Assembly: GCA_014706295.1 (NCBI GenBank)
Contig: JACSVZ010000007.1
Location: 4,349,699 to 4,413,698 of the forward strand
From: Lycocorax pyrrhopterus obiensis
Lineage: Eukaryota > Chordata > Aves > Passeriformes > Paradisaeidae
Length of the DNA stretch: 64,000 nt
Direction of reading: 5' to 3'
In this document: positions 48,000 through 59,795 of the stretch, piece by piece
Position numbering within the stretch: the first letter of the stretch is position 1
Layout: every line of letters begins with the position of its first letter
Program-made: the position numbers and the translations under genes
The notes under the pieces: generated by a model
What the model was told of the DNA's origin: nothing
Seen by the model: the letters and a program-made list of their open reading frames with translations, nothing else
The model's database searches: none

Positions 48000-48480
48000 C
48001 TTTCCCCTGTCTCGGAGCACTGCCTGTAATGTATCAGCCACTCACTGATTTACAGGCTTGGTCAATTGGAAATTAATCCTTGACCCAGACATTAAATAGC
48101 CATGAGGGTACTCCATGGTTCAGTGAAGTTTCTGCCAAGTTTTCTGCGCTGTTATTGATGAACATATTAATTAATAATAATGAACATATTAATGATTGTA
48201 TACCAAAAGGTCTTTGCTGAAAACCCTGAGAGTGGCAAATGTCAACATCTAGCGAGCTTTTATGGCCAATTTATAAAGTTTGTGTGTTACAAATGAAATG
48301 CTGACATATTTTAAAGTGTAACGAATTAATGACAGAAACAGTAGCTGTTTATACAAGAAATAATTTTATATCGTTGCAGAGTCTCTTATGTTTGCAGTTG
48401 CCCCTGCCACGGAAGGTTTAGCAGCCCAGTTCCTTGCAGGCAGCGCTAGATGGAGATAGTGACTCACACAAAGCTTCCTG
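48000..48480. promoter_or_regulatory. Possible conserved noncoding element
   Basis: Non-repetitive sequence with many TAAT/ATTA cores and retained CpGs (CTGCGCT, TAGCGAG, AACGAATTAATG, ATCGTTG). It contains a small direct repeat of TGAACATATTAAT at 48159 and 48181. The texture suggests a homeodomain-rich enhancer. Confidence 0.25.
48159..48193 (+). repeat. 13-bp direct repeat, 22-bp period
   Basis: TGAACATATTAAT occurs at 48159-48171 and 48181-48193 with TAAT-rich sequence between. Both copies carry ATTA cores. Confidence 0.9.
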
Positions 48481-48581
48481 ACAGGTGCTTTTCTGTCTGC
48501 TGAACCGGTCACTGCCAGAGAACAAGGTTTCTTTTGGTGTGTTCAGTTTATTACAGATTGCAGTGTTACAGTTGTTTGGCT

Positions 48582-48599
48582 TTATTTTTTTTTTTTTAA
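48582..48599 (+). repeat. T-rich run
   Basis: Low-complexity T run with a single A interruption nearby; A-rich runs follow within 30 bases. Confidence 0.75.
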
Positions 48600-49429
48600 G
48601 TAGTCATTACAAAAAAAAAGTGAAATAAAATTATTCATGCTTCGAGTAGCTGGCAGGTCTCCATGAGTCTCTTTCACACACAGGTACGTATATGCAAATC
48701 ACAAAACTCCAGGCAAACTAAAAACAAAGTATCAGAATTTTGTTTCCAGGTTTCGCATATGTGAAATTTTAATTAGCAACAGTAACTCCAATCATGTATT
48801 TACTTGACCCATAAGAAAAATCCCTCCCCCTGCTTTGTAATTGAGTGTTCCTTTGAAATTCCTGGAAATAAACAAAACAAACAACAAAAAAAATCCATAT
48901 ATGCTAGTTTACTTTCCCCACACAAAGTCAATATATTGATCTTACCACGGTGTATTTAATTGTCCTTAGCACAGAAGAGCCTCCCAATTAGCAGCTGGAC
49001 AGAGCTCTCACATGCCAGTCAGGAACAGGGATGGACATCACACGTCCCATCACCCATGAACTAGTTTTGCATAGATAAGTGATGGTAAAAGAGAAAAGTC
49101 AACAGGGAAAGATAATTGCATGTAACTAAACAACTGCCAAGAGAGTCCTGTGCAGATGTTTTGGGTTACATTTTCAGAAGTGGCTAGTGGTTTAAGAAGG
49201 TATATGGCATCAGTGCGAGACAACATGTAACTAGCAGAAAGTAGCTACACAGTACAGCCTGCAAATCTGACATGTTTGAATTATAAAAAAGTTAGAAGTC
49301 AGGTGTAGAGTGAGTCCTTTTATTTAGGCTGCTGTTTAAGACAAAAGCAGCTGGAGTTCTCGTGCTGGTGCACAATCTCCCAATTGTCTGAAAGATGGGA
49401 CCTCCTGGCAGTGACATTGTTTTGACTTA

Positions 49430-49720
49430 AAAATCATTTAAACACACTGAACTGGAGTGTGAGCTAATTTCCCAATGGCAATCAAATTTCAAATTCCGAA
49501 TTTGGCTGAACCTAGCTGTAGCTCACTGCAGTCTCTGCAGCCACGCTGGAACAATGCATCCAAAATGATCCTCTTGCAAACATCTGCTCCAGTGAGCTGA
49601 GCCCTGGTAGGCACTTGGCAAATTGCAGTAGGAGGCTGCTGATGTCCATCACGAACCGGCTGGAATTAATACAGCCTGGGCTGATTTATTTGGATTTGTT
49701 TGCACTATTGCACCTCTCAA
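49430..49720. promoter_or_regulatory. Possible conserved noncoding element
   Basis: Balanced-composition, non-repetitive block with ATTA cores, CCAAT-like words and CpGs (TTCCGAATTTGG, CACGAACCGGC). There is no open frame of note. Confidence 0.2.
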
Positions 49721-52019
49721 AGGGAAAAAGAAGAGAAGTGTTAATACTGTAGGATACTGCACTTCTACTGTGCTGGTGGAAACTGTTCTGACTTTTGTTC
49801 AACATGAGAAAGATGAATTGGCTTCACCTGAGAGCCTTTTGATGTGCCCAGCTCTCTCTAAGAAGTAAATGTACTAAAATTTGCTGATTGGTATGACAGA
49901 GAGCACATCCAAACTAAGAAAACACAGGATTGTTTCTCAAAGCGAGCAGGTCAGTTCTCAGAGAGCCTGGTGCTGTGGTGTGCAGCTGTCCTACAGCTTT
50001 TTTGTCTACTGAAAGGGGAAAAAGAGCTGCTTGGGCAGGCTGCTTGAGAGTCAGAAAGTCTGTGACTGAGGTTAGTCAATACACTTTGTACTCCCTGATA
50101 ATCATTTGCCAAAATTAATATCATTTACAGCTGGAAGTATGGAACTTCTGTAATTTATATGGTCTCCCACCTTGATCCATCTAAGTATTCATGATTTAAC
50201 CAGGATTATGAGTTTTTCTGCTGTTTTGGAAATGAGATGTCTCCTGCCAGTTTTAATGTATTTTTTGGTTCTTGTTGTCTTTAACACGTGTTATTACTAC
50301 TGACATCTATCCAGAAAAACAAATACCTAAGCATACCTGATTATGTGAAAGGGACCAAAGAAGCCTTCTGAAAGTCCTACTCAGTCCATGGAGAATTTGA
50401 GTTTATAGTTCGTGAGGCATAAAGGAAAAAATCCAAAATATCCTTCCAGAGTGTTCTACTCCCAGTTTATTTCAATCTTCAGTTTCTGACAAATGAACAA
50501 GAACAAGCACAAAGTAATAGCTAGGTTTTTCTCTTAGTTCCATTTTTTTGCAATGGATCATTCATTCTTCTTGTAATTATATTACTTTTTACTAAAAAAG
50601 TAGTTGCAGACTGAGTAGTTTGGGAGAACCAAATAGATAACCCATATTCAGCTACCCACTTACTCTGAGTGGTTTCTTATAGTCAAGCAGCTACAATGTA
50701 TTTATAATTCTCAGTGATTTTGCATTACCAGAGTCCCTTGTTAGAGCAGGTTGTTTGTGTTTGTATTTTTTTTAGCTTTTTCTGAATTGTGGCTATTCCT
50801 GAAGCACTCACAGTACCTTCCTACACTTCCTTTCCCAAGAGGAGGAGTGATTACATGCAATCTGTCTTCCTGGTAATAATAAACTTCCACAAGCCATGCT
50901 GGGTATATTGTATATTCACAACAGCCAGAGGAAAGGGGGGGAGAAAAAGCTCCATGATAGGAGATGAAGAGTATCATGGCAGCCACATGCTTTGGACTTG
51001 ATTTTGCTGACAGTAGAATGTATTTCAGAGCATCATTTTTCCCCTTGGTAATTTGAGTTTAAGCAGTCTGAATAAGACATAGATACAACTTTTTGGTAGG
51101 ATGAACTCTTAAACCCAGCTATGAAATAACTACTTTTAAAAAAGCCCTGCTTTTCTTCCCTATTTTCTAAGAAGGCTCCACTTACATAGGGACAGTACCA
51201 CGAATTTCATCTTGTGTAGAGAGTCAAACGTGAAATAAAGGATTAAATCTTAAGGTATAAAAAGGGACCCTTCATCTTCTATAAAAAAACCATCTATATT
51301 CTTTCTAGCAGTGCAAGATGCAGTGCAGGGTATCATTTGAATATGGTACTGTAGATAATAATTATTTTGGTGAACCCAAAGCAGCCCAATCAGGGTGTCT
51401 TTAATAAACACATATGAAAGATTTAACAGATTAGGACTTGCTATTTGCAGGGACTAATGCTTTCCTGCAGTTACTCAGTTTGCACATGGCAATACACGTT
51501 TTTTCTTTGTCTTTAGATTCTTTGTGTTTAATACAGACTAAAGTTATCAAACCTTGGCATTTAAAATTGCACTCTGAATTCTGTAAGAGAAGAATAATCA
51601 GATTTTCAAGACTCTTTAGTGAGGAGCCTAGAAGTCAGCAGAACTATAGGTGCTCTGGAAAATCCAGTCCCTTTTTGTATTAGGCTTGATAAGATAGACT
51701 TTATCCTAAGAAAACTAAATTAAATAAAACCAATTTGTTGAAATTATCTCTGTTATGTTTAATATTTATAAAAATAGCAGTTTCATGAAGTCTGATGGAA
51801 AATAACGCTTTTCTTCTATTTGCAAGCCACAGTATTTTCCACGTATCTGGTGTTATGCTGTCCATAAATGTTTCTCCATTAAGGTAATCTGGACTCTATG
51901 TGCAGGGGTTAAGGGAGAAGGAAAGAAAAAAAATCCTTTACCTTTTACACACAAAGAAAATCTTTAGGAAAGGTCGTCTGAGATCTTCCTTTTACGTCTT
52001 GCCATAGGAGTTAACCTTC
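49721..52019. other. Unique AT-rich noncoding sequence
   Basis: No gene or repeat family. A TATAAAAAG word at 51256-51264 has no other promoter features around it. Confidence 0.5.
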
Positions 52020-52740
52020 ACTGGAGAAGTCCATGAGAGCTGAGGGAGAGATGCAGCATTAGGTGGCAGATCTGCAGGTGGTCCCTGGCATCCAGAACAG
52101 TGCCCTGAAGAGCACAGTTCCATAAATGTCTGCTGGGGATCACAGGGCAGCCCTGGCTCACTGTGCAAGGCAGAAAAGCCTCGTGTGGGACTCCTGTTTC
52201 CTGTTTATGAGGTTGGGGTGGGGAGGCCGCTCAAAGAGGTGATGATGAGCCCGCTTCTGCAAGGCTGCAAGGAGATACCAGTGAGAGCTGACAGAGTTTG
52301 GAGCACAAACCCAGCACCATGCTGCAGAGAGTTTAATCCGTTTTTGCTTTCAGATTATCTCCAGATTACACATGTAACCAGTTTCTGATAGCAATCAGTA
52401 TTCAAGAGTTAAATGTAGTGGGGAATGCAGAATGGGACAGCAGCATGGTCGGGCAGTGTGCAGGAACGAGGTCAAAGGAGGAGGGGCTGTTACACAGTGG
52501 GGTATAAGAGAAGGATCTGCGTGTCCAAGGGACCAGCAGGGACAGAAACAGTCTGAGGGCTCCAATGAAATACACGAGAGACAAGGACACAACAGCAGCG
52601 CCAGCACCGGCAGCTATAAACATGGAAAAAGTAAAGGATTGCAATCCTAAAAAATCCCCAGCCCTCCGGTTAGGAATTAAATTCCCATCCATACAATGCC
52701 TGCAAACCCTTCAAACAGCCCCCAAAGGCACTGTCCACGT
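52020..52740. other. GC-richer patch, origin unclear
   Basis: This patch is noticeably richer in G and C than its flanks and has several purine-rich stretches. From 52409 it reads TGTAGTGGGG, and a TATAAGAG word lies about 95 bases later, which is reminiscent of an LTR, but no poly(A) signal or closing CA end is evident. It may be an old mobile element or ordinary unique DNA. No gene is recognised. Confidence 0.3.
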
Positions 52741-53506
52741 TCTCACCTGTGCTATCAGATACTCTCCAAGCCTTCTTCATCAACCATATATCCACACACA
52801 GTGTCCTTTACAGTATATAAATACAATTACTCACATGCAAAACTGCAATTATCCTACATTTTCAGAAGGTAAATAATATATACCCTTACTAAAACATTTG
52901 CTGAGCAGAAAAAACTGACAAAATTGTCCTTGATTTCAGTGCAGACAGAATTTGAAACACAGACTTTAATAAAAAAAGGGAAAAAATTATAAAATATATT
53001 ATTCTAGCTATAAGTAGAAACACTGCTCTGCATTTAAAACGGTTGCAAATAATCAGATGTAGTTCTGTGGAATGATGATAAGTTCTGATAAATGATGATT
53101 CTTTTAATTTGTATAATATACAATTCTTAATATACTGGCACAGTAAATAAAAGATATAAAGGCATGTGAATGACAATTGGGCCGAGTCCCTGATAAATCA
53201 CATAAGCAACTACTGCCAGATCCCTCTAAATAAAAAAAAAAATGTAAAGGGAAAAAAGATTTAGCCTATACTATTTATTATACTAATATTCAAAGCTCTC
53301 CAATTCAGACCTAATAAATGGCTTTTAAAATTTATCCTCTCAGCCCAGGCTCAGACTGCATTGCTGAAACACTGCATTCCAGCCCCTGAAGATCTAATGC
53401 ACTGGTCTAATGCACTGTGGCCGACCTATTACAGATGATTATAAATTACACAAGTCCTTGTGTTGCTATAATTTTCTAGAGATTGCTTCTTAAAGGCAGA
53501 AGGTGC

Positions 53507-53522
53507 AAAAAAAAAAAAAAAA
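53507..53522 (+). repeat. Poly-A run (16 A)
   Basis: Uninterrupted A run followed by further A-rich sequence. There is no retroposed gene upstream. Confidence 0.85.
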
Positions 53523-53929
53523 GAGAACCAAAAAAAGTGTAAACTACCATTTCTTCTCTCTGTGCTGGATTTAGCTCAGTTAGAAATAGAAATTTGCAAA
53601 CCATTTATTTACTCTCTTATTTGAAATTTACACCATGAGGAAGCAGAAGCAAGTTTATTTCTTTAATACAAAATTACAAGAGGGGGTGGATACAAGAGTG
53701 CTGCCCACTCTTGGGGGCTTTGGCAATTTTTCTGCAATATCTATATTCCAGTTACACATGTATGAAATGAAGAAAATTATTCCCTTCCTTTAAAAAGATG
53801 AGAAATTCATTAAGGATTATGAGATACCATTATATGACAGCAATGTCACGCCAATATGCAGTTTAGAAAAATGAAAAACCTACTAAATTTGTATTCTGAA
53901 TTGCTACTTAGTTTATTTTTGTTGGGTAA

Positions 53930-54580
53930 ATTATTTGCAGGTTTAGAATGCGTTTGAAAATTAATAGCGACGTTCTTTTGTGTCATTTTATGCAGTTCTA
54001 GAGACCAAAGGAGCCTCGGGAATTAATTGCAGCCTTCTAATAAACACAATGATGTAATGACGTATTTAACATTACTGGTTTTTGTTTGATTCCAAATAAA
54101 TTGCCGATTTTTTTTCTGCTGTGATACTAAAACAATTACCATTCTGAAAAAGGATAATTAATCTACAATTTTTTCACATTAGATCATATATCTCTAAAGA
54201 GTGCCCACGGATTTGATGGTCTTCAGCTGCTGTGTATTTATTTTTCATTTTTTCTGCTGCCGTACCGCCCCATCAGTGCTGACATTTAAATGAGTGAGTA
54301 TTCAACACAAATGTGATCGTTTGTGTAGCATCCAACGCGGCACCATACTGAGATGATTGCTTCTGGGAGCCATCCATGGGTTCCCGAATAGGGGGGAAAA
54401 GCCAGGCAAAATTTTATCAATTTACATTTTTCTGTGATTAATTTTTATGCAAATAGGGGCCCGACCGTGCTCCCATCTCACCTGAATCATGCGGATCATC
54501 AAAGACAAATTGAGCATCACTTATTTAAAAAATAGGCTTTAAACTACTCTACAGCTGTGTTGGAAAATGCTAAGAGCGGG
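53930..54580. promoter_or_regulatory. Probable conserved noncoding element (enhancer-like)
   Basis: This is the strongest enhancer-like texture in the window. It is AT-rich and non-repetitive, with a perfect octamer ATGCAAAT (POU factors) at 54447-54454, a TGACGTA CRE-like word at 54058-54064 and many TAAT/ATTA cores. CpGs are retained in otherwise AT-rich context (AGCGACG, TGCCG, CGTACCGCC, CAACGCGGC, CCCGACCG, TGCGGATC). CpGs normally decay in such DNA, so their survival hints at selection. There is no coding frame. Alignment to other vertebrates is the decisive test. Confidence 0.4.
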
Positions 54581-54861
54581 GCATGAACTTTTCTAATGTA
54601 ACAGGAATAGATAAGAAAATGCTTCTCTTTGCATTTTTGTCCACACTGTGATAAACATGAGTCTTAACAAAATCCTAAAAATTGTCTTTGTTTTATATTC
54701 CTCATGCCCTTGTAAACATTTGACTATGGGAATGCTACATAAGGGGATTCGTCCAATTTCAGAATAAAAACAAATGGGCTTGCAAAAATACATTGCTTAG
54801 TGATGAAAAAAATTACATTGGTTAGCATGCTCAAAGTACAGATTTTATTTAATGTTTTAGG

Positions 54862-54956
54862 TACAATTCAAGAAATCATCTAGTGGTATACTGCAGTGGT
54901 AAGGGCCTTACATAAACAATCTTCTAATGTTACAGCTGTTAAGATGCACAAACAGG
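54862..54956 (+). other. Noncoding exon-like segment with perfect donor
   Basis: A TTTTAG acceptor-like word ends at 54861, and CAG|GTAAGT, a near-ideal 5' splice site, follows at 54956/54957. All three frames between them contain stops, so only a noncoding transcript could use it. Confidence 0.15.
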
Positions 54957-57000
54957 TAAGTTCTGTTTACAAATGAGCATGTTCTGCTTTATTGTACATA
55001 TCTGTGCATGTGTATCTACAGATTAAAATTGCATAAAATTGGGTATTTAGACGTCGTTAAACAACAGGCTTTGAAAAGAAATTTAGGATGGGCAGGTTAC
55101 ACTGATGGGCATTTTATAATTATAAATACTAAGATTGAAATGTGTAAGTGTGAAGAGGTATTCTTATTTACTTTTAAAAATTGTATTTCTCTTCTTTTAG
55201 GAGAGGGACAAAAGTGTTTCTTTATGGGATTAAGGAATAAGGAAATACTGTCAGCCACAACTGTAATTTTGACAGCTGTAAGAGAGCTAACGCTGAGGAA
55301 TATGAACACTTGTGCCTCTAATTTTCACTTGAAATTTGTATCCAGGTGTAAGAACGCGTTCTCACGAAAAGCATTCTCTTATAAAGAAGGAAGCTGAATT
55401 TTGAAAAGGCAGTTTTCTCTTCAGAGCTGTGTTCTGAAAATTGTAGTATGTGATGTCAGTTCAGAGAGTCATTTTACAAGTCTTTCCACAAATCCATATC
55501 CCTAAAGCTAATCTCAGAGGAGTAAATGTGATGTGTAATGGAGAAAAGACAGTCTTTATCAGTGAGAGTTGGAACAGCAGAGGCGCAAGTACCGGGTGAT
55601 CTTGTGGTGTTGGAGCAAAGATGTCCCCTTATGAATTACACACATTAAAGCTGTGATTTTACAGGTTTGATTAACCCACAGCTTTATGAGGTACTTTTCA
55701 TTAAGCTGCACAGCTGACTGTATGTTACTGCACACCCAAACAGAATGTACATTTGCAGACATGACCAATTTCATGCTCAGCCCTTCCCCTGGAATCCTGC
55801 GGGTCTCACGTCACCTGTTAAACCAAAACATGTGAGGTCATAGCTGCAGCAAACCAACAAGGACCCCCATACTGGTCTCAGCAAACCCAGACCTCTGTCT
55901 GGTCTCCAGCCTGCAGCCAAGACCTGCTGCTCCTAAATGTCTCAGGCAGATGTGACCCATTTGATGTCTATAAATTCATTCCTCGTCTCCCCCAGTTATG
56001 ATTTTTGAGAACCAACTGTACTGTGGCAAGTTTGGGGATACCTAACAGCTTGACTACATAAATAATACAATTCATCTATTCACAAAAAGAACTGTGAAAC
56101 CTAAAGTTTGAGGAGTGAAGATAGTTAATTATAAAAAAATCCCCCAAACCTGACATTTCCCTGAAAAAATGGTTCTGAAGAGAATCAATTTATAAAGTGA
56201 CCAAAACATGTTTAAAATATTACTAGATCAATTGACTTATTTAGAATCCTCCTAAATGGAACCAAGTTTAAAATAGTTACTATTCACTGTCTTTCACTGA
56301 GCTTTACCATGTTCTGAAGAAAATACCCTCTATGATTGCATTAATACAGAAATACAATAAGAGATCTATCAAGCCCTCCTTCTCTATGTGACAGGTTTCT
56401 ACATATTACTCTGTCACAGATATCCATATAATTTCCCGTAAGCTGTAGTCATCATGCCCTCCTGGAATAGTTCTGCTATTATAATAAGTAATATCTAAAA
56501 AATTACTGTGTAACAGCTGAGAATGAGGATTCTGAATCAGCTGAAAATGTTGAAAGTGATATCCTGGTGTTTAATTTCAAATACTTACCACAATAATCCT
56601 ATGGGATATGAGAGGCATAAAGAGATTATTTTATGAGCCATGGGCTCATCTCATCTGAGGATGGAAAATATCTGTTGTTTAACAGCACATGGTCACACAG
56701 GACACGTTTTAGGGCAAGGAATGAATGATTTAGAAAACACAATGTATGCGCATCACCCCTCCTCAAAGACCATGAGCTGGTACTTCCCCTGCCATACGAA
56801 GGCAAACAGTGCTAAAACCAACCAAAAATTAGTATTTGTAAAAAATAAATGCCTGTATTTGCAGTTACGGTAAAATGCAGAGAACAGGAGGGGGCAAAAA
56901 TCTTGTCAGACTAATGATTTCAGCCTTAAAAAGAAGTACATATGTGTCCCTTAAATTGAAAATTTAAAACAAGCAAGACACATATGTAAAAAAGATATTA
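54957..57000. other. Unique AT-rich noncoding sequence
   Basis: No gene or repeat family recognised. The 129-codon plus-strand frame at 55008-55397 has no domain and no good splice context. Confidence 0.5.
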
Positions 57001-57047
57001 TACATACATACATGTATATGTATGTATATATATATATGTATGTATAA
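57001..57047 (+). repeat. (TACA)/(TATG)/(TA)n compound microsatellite
   Basis: TACA units, TATG/TGTA units and a TA run follow one another. The left part is nearly self-complementary (TACATACATA...TATGTATGTA), so it can fold into a hairpin. Confidence 0.9.
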
Positions 57048-59078
57048 ACACCCATATCCATAATTCCTATACAAACACATTGGCTCACGAGGTCCCTTTT
57101 TCAGCAGTCTAGGAAGCAGGCAAGGAACTGCTGAAAGGTGCTTTAAGGCACCCCCAGAGCTGCCAGCTGAGGTGATTCCAATGTGTTCAGCTGCAGCTCA
57201 AAGTTGGTTTCCCCTCTAAGGTAGCTCACCCCTCACAGTGGCAAACTGGCCCCCCTTGACTCAGAGTGATGCTCTCAGCTGCAGAATGGGCATGAGGGGG
57301 TGGCTGGAGCCCAGCTTTGAAAAATACACACATTTTCTGAAAGTGCGGGACAGAGGTATTACTAAAAGTAATTAAAAGGAGCAGAAGAAAAGGAAATGAT
57401 CAAGGCTACACTGATGCTGTGACACATCCCTCCTTCCAGAAGTCAGGTGGCAAGTTGCTCCATTTTTGCTGCTGAGGTACCAACCTTTGGCATTAGGCCC
57501 ATGTTCTGAAACCACAATGCTCAGAGGGAAACACTGCATGGAAGGCAACAACAGACTTTGCTTTCTGGGTATGAGCGTAGTGACCCAGAAGCAGAGAATT
57601 GAACTTAAATGTCCTTAAAATATCTTTTACTGTGGTGGATGTGCAGAAAAGTATGTTTTACTGAGGTTTCATGTGCAGAAAATAAAATTGGGCATCACAA
57701 AAAGGAAAGATTTTGAAACCAAGGTACAATATTGGTTGGAAAAAACCAGAGAAAATTTGGAAATGGAATGGTACAAATCAGGACAAAAAAAAATATTTGC
57801 ATGTAATTCTCAGTGACGTATATATTTGGTGACACTATTTCTCCTTTTACATATTTTCCTGAACCCTGCTTCTGTTACCTGAAATCTTAAATGTTTATTT
57901 TCATGGAGTTCCTAATATTTGTCAGGTATTGTATATACAGATATTACCATAGGCTCAGCCAAGCAAGAGCCATGAAAATGGTGACAGATGGCTGCTGTTG
58001 ACAGAACAAACTTGTCAAAGTTCTTTTGTACTGTCCAAATGACTTTTTCTGTTTGGCACCCACATTGCAAAATTATGAAAGAAATCATCATGCTTTCATT
58101 CCTAATTTTCTAATGAACTGGAGGAAAGTTAACTTTGAAACATTCTCTATCTCCATAAATTAAATCAGATGTGTTTAGTTGCAAAGAAAGAGCTCAAAGA
58201 TTGCTCCGTGCAGCTTAGCTCTTTCAGTGATTACCTGCACGGGGATTCTTGCAGAGAAGATAAACAGTGAGGTACTGCTATTGGAGTTTTACTGTGGTCA
58301 GGGATAACACAAAGGCTGGAGCATAAGCACAGGAATGCTGTGGCAGGACACCTGGCAAGGGGATCTGTGAAGGACCCAACGCTGCTCTGGCTCTGTAGCC
58401 AGAAGCCCACAGGATACCTTAAATCTACCTGGAACAACCCTGGATTCCCTCCTTTGGGCGTTGTTATTATTCCTGCAGTGCCAAGCTGAAAGAGAGAGAC
58501 ACGCACAGCCTATTCCTCATTCTGCCATGGATCCTCACTTAGCTCACACCTTGCATCTTCTGTGTAAGGATAGTGTATCAACACTGCTGGGGAGCAGAGC
58601 AAGGAGAACATGAATACTGAAAACAAAAGTTATGTTGGTAGCCTCTGTTTATATAACAAGATAATTTACATGTTTTCTCTGTTATCTTGTCATGACAGTA
58701 ACATATCCTGAACTCCCTGAACCTTATGGAGATCTGTTATTGAAAGATACCCAAATGGATGCAGTGAGCACGCTGCAAAGACCAGGACACACCCTACCAT
58801 AAGCTAAAACACGATTTTCAGCTATATCTAGAACAGAGTTCAGATTCTTTAGTTACCTGCACTTGATCTGAACTGACCTTTGCACTCCTGATGCAGTGCT
58901 CCCACAATCCCCTCAGTGATGGTGTTTTGTCGAGTTCTCTGGATTCTGCAAATGCAGACTCGCAGTTCAAGCTCAAAGGGATATTATTTAACAGATGTCA
59001 TTATTCATCACTTTCCTTGCCTTCTGTTAGAATGGGAATATTTTAAAGGACAACAAAGGATTCTTATCCCACCAAAGA
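57048..59078. other. Unique noncoding sequence
   Basis: GC is moderately raised at 57080-57340 and 58220-58520, without CpG enrichment, a frame or a recognised repeat. Confidence 0.5.
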
Positions 59079-59510
59079 TGTGTCCAGAGAGGGGCAACAA
59101 GGCCCACGAAGAGTCTAGAAAACATGTTCTATGGCCGAGGGAGCAGGATTTTTTAGTCTGGAGAAGAGGAGGCTCAGGGGGACCACGTCACTCTCTACAG
59201 CTGCCTGGCAGGTCTCTCCTGCCGTGCCTGCAGTGAGAGGACCCGAGGAAATGGCCTTAGGCTGAGACAGGGGACATTCAGATTCAGAATGAGAATAAAG
59301 GTTTCACTGTCAGGGTGGTCAGGCATTGGGACAGGTTGCCCAGGGACGTGGTGGAGTCTCCACCCCAGAGGTGTTCAGGAGGCGTCTGGACCTGGTGCTG
59401 GATGATGTGGTTTGGGGGTCAGAGTGGCAGGGCTGGGTGGATGGTTGGACTGGATAATCCTCTCCTCAGCCAAGGTCTCTTCCAACCTTGATGATTCTGT
59501 GATTCTATGA
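59079..59510 (+). mobile_element. CR1 LINE 3' fragment
   Basis: The stretch begins with the TCCAGAGAGGGGCAACAAGG-type block of CR1, passes through TTTAGTCTGGAGAAGAGGAG and GGACAGGTTGCCCAGGGACG, and ends in TCTTCCAACCTTGATGATTC plus the tail ATTCTGTGATTCTATGA. That tail is the expected CR1 3' octamer repeat, so the 3' boundary at 59510 is sharp. The reading frame is shifted and internally shortened relative to the family, so no protein remains. Confidence 0.95.
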
Positions 59511-59652
59511 ACAATATCACACCAAAAGGGAATAGGTTCAAGAATAAAAAAGAGAGGCAGAAGATAACATGAAAGTTTTTTTACTGATGAAACATTTGTT
59601 GATAACTGAGAAAAAATATCTTATTCTTAATTTCTTTACAATTTCCTTTAAA
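59511..59652. other. Short A-rich spacer between two converging CR1 fragments
   Basis: AT-rich unique sequence separating the two CR1 3' ends. Nothing else is recognised. Confidence 0.6.
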
Positions 59653-59795
59653 GAAATCACAGACTGACAGAATGTCTGAGGTTGGAAGGGACCTCTGGAT
59701 GTCATCTTGTCCAACTCCCCTGCTCAAGCACCCAGAACCAGCTGCCCAGAATTGTGTCCTGATGGCTTCAGAATATATCCAAGGATGGAGAATCC
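59653..59795 (-). mobile_element. CR1 LINE 3' fragment, opposite orientation
   Basis: The plus strand reads AATCACAGACTGACAGAATG, GAGGTTGGAAGGGACCTCTG and GATGTCATCTTGTCCAACTC. This is the reverse complement of a CR1 3' end, so the element is on the minus strand with its tail at 59653. It is 5'-truncated at about 59795. A few bases usually present after CTGCTCAAGCA are missing. Confidence 0.9.

Noticed and set aside
51256..51264. TATAAAAAG, a good TATA-box word
   Set aside because: AT-rich DNA contains many such words, and there is no initiator, GC box or exon near it. A similar word near 45296 was rejected for the same reason.
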